Origin: Gordoniibacillus chartarius
Lineage (GTDB): Bacteria; Bacillota; Bacilli; Paenibacillales; NBRC-103111
Reading direction: 5' to 3'
Assembly (NCBI RefSeq): GCF_042432825.1
Contig: NZ_JBHLWN010000035.1
Location: 1-20,083 of the forward strand
DNA length: 20,083 nt
The translations under genes were made by a program, and so were the position numbers. The notes under the pieces were generated by a model. That model saw only the letters and a list, made by a program, of their open reading frames with translations, was not told the origin of the DNA and did no database searches. This document shows, one piece after another, positions 16,669 to 20,083 of the stretch (positions are counted from its first letter, which is position 1; every line of letters begins with the position of its first letter).

Positions 16669-17061
16669 ATGAAGGTCAATACGGTAAAACGATTTTTCGA
16701 ATTGATCGAGGGATTTAACACCGAAGAAGCAGACTACAAGGACGTTTTGCATCCCGACATTGAGCAGACAGAATATCCGAACCTTATTACGGCGTCGCCG
16801 ACCATCTGCGATTACAAGACATTGCTTACACGTATACCGCAAGGCAAAGCATTGCTCAAGGAGCAACATTACGACATTCAGCGCGTTTATGAACAAGAAG
16901 ACACGGTCATTACTGAGGTGATCTGGACGGCGACGGTGGGTATCGATGCCGGCGCGTTCAAAGCAGGCCAGCCGCTTCGGGCTTACTTCTGTTGCATCTT
17001 CGAATTCAAGGAAGGGAAAATCTACCGCCAGCGCAACTACGATTGCTTCGAACGGACTTGA
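16669..17061 (+). CDS. NTF2-like (SnoaL-type) small protein
   Basis: A 130-residue soluble protein with the pattern of the NTF2/SnoaL cone fold. An N-terminal helix (VKRFFELIEGFN) is followed by a loop with HPDIEQTEYPN, and the C-terminal strands (TEVIWTATV, LRAYFCCIFEFKEGKIYRQRNYDCF) have the usual FEFKEGKI turn. Family members are enzymes such as polyketide cyclases or dehydratases, or simply binding proteins, so the substrate cannot be told. The start is ATG 16669 with a weak purine-rich site (GGAAGGG) upstream. It seems to be a single gene with its own terminator. A TATACT at 16624-16629 may be its -10, without a good -35. Confidence 0.82.
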   Translation: MKVNTVKRFFELIEGFNTEEADYKDVLHPDIEQTEYPNLITASPTICDYKTLLTRIPQGKALLKEQHYDIQRVYEQEDTVITEVIWTATVGIDAGAFKAGQPLRAYFCCIFEFKEGKIYRQRNYDCFERT

Positions 17062-17081
17062 CTGCGATCGGGAAACGCAAA

Positions 17082-17122
17082 AGAAGACTCGAAACCGACG
17101 ATTATGGTTTCGTGTTTTCTTG
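17082..17122 (+). terminator. Terminator of the NTF2-like gene
   Basis: Arms 17082-17096 and 17106-17120 pair along 15 bases with one G-U pair and one mismatch, around a 9-base loop, and are followed by a T-rich stretch. It starts 21 bases after the stop codon. Confidence 0.7.
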
Positions 17123-17246
17123 TTTTCGGATGTTCATTACCGTAAATTGCTTTAACTGAATATTATAGTTGAACAATCACTGGGATAGCTCGCTGCGGCA
17201 TATTTTACCTACTGAATTACTATAGTCGGAGCAAGTTTTTACAGCT

Positions 17247-17386
17247 GGGAATGATAGTTAAACGATCCAGGAACAGTTTGCCACAGATGCAGCTGCTCTT
17301 TTTCATTAAGCTAACTGGGAACGATAATTTTAAGAATCGACAGGGGCAGCCGGTCTTGTGATCGGCTGCCTCTTCATTACGTTAAC
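17247..17386. repeat. Two diverged tandem repeat units of about 70 bp
   Basis: The gap between the NTF2-like and MFS genes (17062-17426) carries no gene. Units 17247-17316 and 17317-17386 align along their length. Each begins GGGAAYGATARTT, has a central CAG-GAT-GCTGC part, and ends with TCTT, CATTA and TAAC. The second unit contains a stable hairpin, GGCAGCCG (17345-17352) with CGGCTGCC (17363-17370), followed by TCTTC; the first has a decayed form. A more decayed third unit may lie at about 17170-17246. They look like copies of an interspersed hairpin repeat rather than a simple terminator. Confidence 0.6.
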
Positions 17387-17426
17387 ATCCAAAATAAGGT
17401 TCTGAAAAGGTAATCCTGCGCCGGTC

Positions 17427-18614
17427 TCATACAGTTGTCGTACTAGATTGCTTAATCGCCCGGGGCGCGAGCCGCTGCTTAGCAAAGAGAACTGTAATTC
17501 CCATTAAGATCGCTGTGGAACCGAACAGCAATATGATGCCGCCCCTTGGATAAAGCAGGCTCCCCGCTATTGGTGCCGCGGCCATCCCTAGATAACGGAC
17601 AAAGTTGTAGACTCCGATGGCGGTCGCGCGTTCCTGGACGAACTCCCCGGCCAGCAGTGTCGGCGGGACCGACATGGTCAGGCCTGCGGTGAATCCAATG
17701 ATCGCAAGAGAGATCAGCAAAAGAGCTAGGTGAATTTTGGCGAGAAGTATGAAGATCACAAGACTGATCAAGGCGAGGAAGCAAGTGAAAATCAAACTTT
17801 TTACCGTCCCCATCCGTCCTTGCACATTCCCGCTAATTTTGCTTCCGATGAAACTAGCGGACATGAGCATGAGAAACACCGCTCCAATCTGCTTCGCATC
17901 CAATTTATATGTAACTGTCAAGATTTCCGGCAAAAATACGATGAAGTCATAGAACATGTAATACAACATGAATCCTAACAGCAAGACGGCTGTGCCGGTC
18001 TTGCTCGTCATGACCCGTAGATAATACCCAAAACGGAATGCGCTGGCTTTCGCAGATGCAGGTTTGGTTTCAGGCAGTGTGAAAGCGGCAACGAGCAGCA
18101 TCACGAAGGCCGTAATGGATAGAAAGCCGAATGCGCCCTGATAGCCGAAATACATGCCGAGCACTCCCCCAATGAGTGGACCCACGGCAGGGGCGATACC
18201 TAATATCATCTGGTAGGTAGCCATCCCGGACGCCCGTTGCTTACCCTCCAGCAGATCGCCGATCATGGTGGCGGCAACGAGCGGCACGACGGAAGCCCCG
18301 ATCCCCTGCAGGACCCGGAAGCATAAAAGCGTGTACACAGAGCTGGAAAAGGCGCATGCAACCGAGGCAAACGCATATAAGACCATCCCGGGCAGCAAGA
18401 TAGCTCTTCGCCCTTTGCCATCGATAAGCGGGCCTAAGACGATTTGCATCACGGCAAGGGCAATCGTAAACAAGGAGACCGTCATATTGACCAAATAAAA
18501 GGAAGTTTGCAAGTCGCCTTGCAGCTGAGGGAGAAGCGGCACGTACAGGTTTTGGGCTAAAGACACACTAGCCGCGCAAGAACCAAGTACGTACAAACGA
18601 AAACGAGATTTCAT
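17427..18614 (-). CDS. MFS drug-efflux-type transporter (DHA1-like)
   Basis: A 395-residue integral membrane protein with about 12 hydrophobic segments, the usual size of a drug:proton antiporter of the major facilitator superfamily. Motif A is visible in the loop after the second segment (GPLIDGKGRRA). The antiporter motif C lies in the fifth segment (GIAPAVGPLIGGVLG). The family exports small toxic compounds in exchange for protons; the substrate here is unknown. The start is ATG 18614 with AAGGA about 12 bases upstream. It is divergent from a TetR repressor gene, and two operators lie in the shared region, so it is probably induced by its own substrate through that repressor. The C-terminus ends in a Ser/Thr-rich tail. 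Confidence 0.93.
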   Translation of the reverse strand: MKSRFRLYVLGSCAASVSLAQNLYVPLLPQLQGDLQTSFYLVNMTVSLFTIALAVMQIVLGPLIDGKGRRAILLPGMVLYAFASVACAFSSSVYTLLCFRVLQGIGASVVPLVAATMIGDLLEGKQRASGMATYQMILGIAPAVGPLIGGVLGMYFGYQGAFGFLSITAFVMLLVAAFTLPETKPASAKASAFRFGYYLRVMTSKTGTAVLLLGFMLYYMFYDFIVFLPEILTVTYKLDAKQIGAVFLMLMSASFIGSKISGNVQGRMGTVKSLIFTCFLALISLVIFILLAKIHLALLLISLAIIGFTAGLTMSVPPTLLAGEFVQERATAIGVYNFVRYLGMAAAPIAGSLLYPRGGIILLFGSTAILMGITVLFAKQRLAPRAIKQSSTTTV

Positions 18615-18645
18615 CCGAATGGCACATCCTTATCTTTTTTGTTTT

Positions 18646-18662
18646 CGACTGACAGTCAGTCG
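18646..18662. promoter_or_regulatory. TetR operator 1
   Basis: A perfect 17-base palindrome, CGACTGAC-A-GTCAGTCG, of the kind bound by TetR-family repressors. It lies at about +6 to +22 of the MFS transcript, where binding would block early elongation. Confidence 0.75.
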
Positions 18663-18674
18663 GTCTACGAGATG

Positions 18675-18704
18675 ATTGTAATGTGTTGACCGACAATCAG
18701 TCAA
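18675..18704 (-). promoter_or_regulatory. Promoter of the MFS efflux gene
   Basis: On the minus strand TTGACT (18704-18699), an 18-base spacer and TACAAT (18680-18675) form a good sigma-A promoter. Its -35 lies inside operator 2. Confidence 0.6.
18686..18704. promoter_or_regulatory. TetR operator 2
   Basis: TTGACCGACAATCAGTCAA is an imperfect palindrome (7 of 9 positions per arm) sharing the GACYGAC/ATCAGTC core of operator 1. The two centres are 41 bases apart, about four helical turns. It overlaps the -35 elements of both divergent promoters. Confidence 0.65.
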
Positions 18705-18714
18705 TAATTATATT
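18686..18714 (+). promoter_or_regulatory. Promoter of the TetR gene
   Basis: TTGACC (18686-18691), a 17-base spacer and TATATT (18709-18714) form a good sigma-A promoter. The -35 and most of the spacer are covered by operator 2, which fits autoregulation. Confidence 0.6.
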
Positions 18715-18749
18715 TAGAGAGAGATATCGACAGGAAGGGTGCATGAAGG

Positions 18750-19385
18750 ATGCCACGGATCGCCAAAGATCCTCAGGAGCGGAGAAACGAAATTTTGGAT
18801 GCGGCCATGGAGCTCTTCAACACGAAAGGCTACGCGAACACGGCCGTCAGTGATATCGTCAAAAAAGTTGGGGTGGCGCAAGGGACATTTTATTATTATT
18901 TTAAATCAAAAGAAGAGATTGCTGCCGCTGCGCATGACAGGTCCTTGGCTTTTCGACTGGCATTCGTCAAAGCTGTAAGTGAAGATAAAGCCCTTAACGC
19001 AGTGGATAAGCTGAGAAAAGTGTTGTTAGAGGGTTTTCCTGCCCCGCAGAAGGATCATGTAATTTTCGAATACTTACATGACGAAAGCAACAGCATCCTG
19101 CATCAAAAATATTTGGTTGCCAAGATCGCGGCTTTTCATCCCTTTCTAACGGACATCGTGCAACAAGGCATCAGCGAAGGTGTATTTCAAGTCGATCATC
19201 CCGGTGATGTGACGGAATTTCTTTTGGTAGGCATCTCGTTCTTGTTCGATCGCGGGATATTCGGGTGGTCGGAGGAGGAGCTTACGAAGAAGTATCAAGC
19301 GTTGGAAACGATCGTCGACCGGCTTCTGGGAGGGACTAACCTTATTTCTGTCGGGGTGCTCTCGAACATGAATCATCAAGGATAG
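18750..19385 (+). CDS. TetR-family transcriptional repressor
   Basis: A 211-residue TetR-type regulator of normal length. The N-terminal DNA-binding domain (about 8-55) shows RRNEILDAAMELFNTKGY and the recognition helix region VGVAQGTFYYYFKSKEE; the helix-turn-helix is at about 31-51. The remainder is the helical ligand-binding and dimer domain, which varies between members. AGGAAGGG at 18732-18739 precedes ATG 18750 by 10 bases. It is divergent from the MFS efflux gene, with two operators in between, so it most likely represses both genes until a toxic ligand binds. The ligand cannot be predicted. Confidence 0.94.
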   Translation: MPRIAKDPQERRNEILDAAMELFNTKGYANTAVSDIVKKVGVAQGTFYYYFKSKEEIAAAAHDRSLAFRLAFVKAVSEDKALNAVDKLRKVLLEGFPAPQKDHVIFEYLHDESNSILHQKYLVAKIAAFHPFLTDIVQQGISEGVFQVDHPGDVTEFLLVGISFLFDRGIFGWSEEELTKKYQALETIVDRLLGGTNLISVGVLSNMNHQG

Positions 19386-19480
19386 CGTGAGGACGATGAC
19401 GGCTGCCGGCCAACCTCCAATCCAGTCTATGCCGAGGCAGTCGCCTCTTATCATTACTCTATAGGGAGACGATAGCGCGG

Positions 19481-19512
19481 CGATGGAACCGATCCATCGT
19501 TTGTTATCGTTT
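19481..19512. terminator. Possible terminator after the TetR gene
   Basis: CGATGGA (19481-19487) pairs with TCCATCG (19493-19499) around a 5-base loop and is followed by TTTGTT. A weaker outer stem pairs GAGACGATA just upstream with TATCGTTTCTC just downstream, making a long interrupted hairpin. It begins about 95 bases after the tetR stop. Confidence 0.45.
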
Positions 19513-19640
19513 CTCTGCGCCGCTCAACTATCGGAAAGGATAATGATAAACTTATACGGTATAAATTGGATTTGGACGAGCATGAGGAACTGGCATGTAC
19601 CGGTACCACTCGTGTTATTCCTTACAGTTGGAGGATATTT

Positions 19641-19883
19641 ATGGGCAAAAGAGAACAAATAGTTCAATTGATTCATGATAGTGGATTAGGTCGCATTAAG
19701 CATACTCTAGTCAATTTATTGGTAGATTCTATTAGAGCTAAGCCGGAAATTTGTAATGATGAAGAGATACTGATTGGGGAATCGAAGCTCGGTGGCCGTC
19801 CTGATGTACCTACTAATTTAGGTGGCCTACCTTTGAGAACAATCCCCTCTATTTCATTGCTCAAAAAAAAATTAATTCAGTAA
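19641..19883 (+). pseudogene. YwqG/DUF1963-like gene remnant, frameshifted
   Basis: The open frame from ATG 19641 (GGAGGA at 19630-19635) gives 80 residues. The middle, SIRAKPEICNDEEI then IGESKLGGRPDVPTNL, resembles the start of YwqG/DUF1963 proteins, which are normally about 250 residues or more. After GGLPL the frame loses the expected sequence. The next frame reads PLYFIAQKKINSV, which resembles the family's PLSFIAQINL motif, so a small insertion or deletion lies near 19835-19850. The second frame also stops soon after. The remaining 200 bases to the window edge show only scattered similarity. The gene is therefore broken and probably not functional. Its base composition is more AT-rich than the pectinase genes. 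Confidence 0.6.
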
Positions 19884-20034
19884 GAGTTTATAATTTCCAG
19901 TAATTTGTCATCTGTCTCCATGGGGGGAGATCCCTTGCTTCTTCATAAAAATCCCGGATTTTGTACATAGGTTACGTATACCAGTTGATAATAATCCGGA
20001 AAGCAAGCAGAACTGAAAACAGTAAGGAGCTGTC

Positions 20035-20051
20035 CCAAAAGCAGCTTTTGG
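20035..20051. repeat. Palindrome near the right edge, possible repeat or IS end
   Basis: CCAAAAGC-A-GCTTTTGG is a perfect 17-base palindrome preceded by GGAGCTGTC. Such GAGCTGTCCCAAAAG strings occur at insertion-sequence ends and in dispersed repeats of Bacillota, but no transposase is visible before the window ends. Confidence 0.3.
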
Positions 20052-20083
20052 AACACCCTCAGCAAGAAAATAAGTAGATTTTC

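Overview
The window looks like a chromosomal piece of a Paenibacillus-type member of the Bacillota. The evidence is strong GGAGG-type ribosome binding sites, an S-layer-homology (SLH) anchored exoenzyme with several FN3 domains, a two-transmembrane AraC-type sensor-regulator next to a lipoprotein solute-binding protein, and a DUF6171-like small protein. This assignment rests on family knowledge, not on a database search.

Layout. Positions 1-1486 hold a divergent pair: a CynX-like MFS gene that stops early (minus strand) and an intact LysR regulator (plus strand). Their promoters overlap on a perfect T-N11-A dyad. Positions 1624-8421 encode one secreted protein of 2265 residues: signal peptide, concanavalin-like module, two FN3, a second concanavalin-like module, four FN3, a CE8 pectin methylesterase, an X2-like module, a PL1 pectate lyase, a Gly/Asn/Asp linker, an unnamed spacer domain and three SLH repeats. 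A terminator follows. Positions 8548-12392 hold a membrane AraC-type sensor-regulator that overlaps a solute-binding lipoprotein gene by 34 bp; no permease gene is adjacent. Positions 12405-15045 hold a soluble AraC regulator (minus) divergent from a GH51 alpha-L-arabinofuranosidase, which is coupled by an ATGA overlap to a small Cys-rich protein and followed by a strong terminator.

These genes fit a pectin/arabinan utilisation locus. The surface enzyme would de-esterify and then cleave homogalacturonan. The membrane regulator and lipoprotein would sense or capture a product. The cytoplasmic GH51 enzyme would release arabinose from side-chain oligosaccharides. The substrate links are inference; the catalytic motifs are visible.

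The right part is mixed and partly decayed. It holds a hemerythrin-like protein (minus), the C-terminal remnant of a second, different pectinesterase (minus), an NTF2-like protein, an intergenic pair of about 70-bp repeat units, a drug-efflux-type MFS transporter (minus) divergent from a TetR repressor with two clear operators, a frameshifted YwqG/DUF1963 remnant, and a palindrome at the right edge that may belong to a repeat or insertion sequence. No tRNA, rRNA, CRISPR array or complete transposase was seen.
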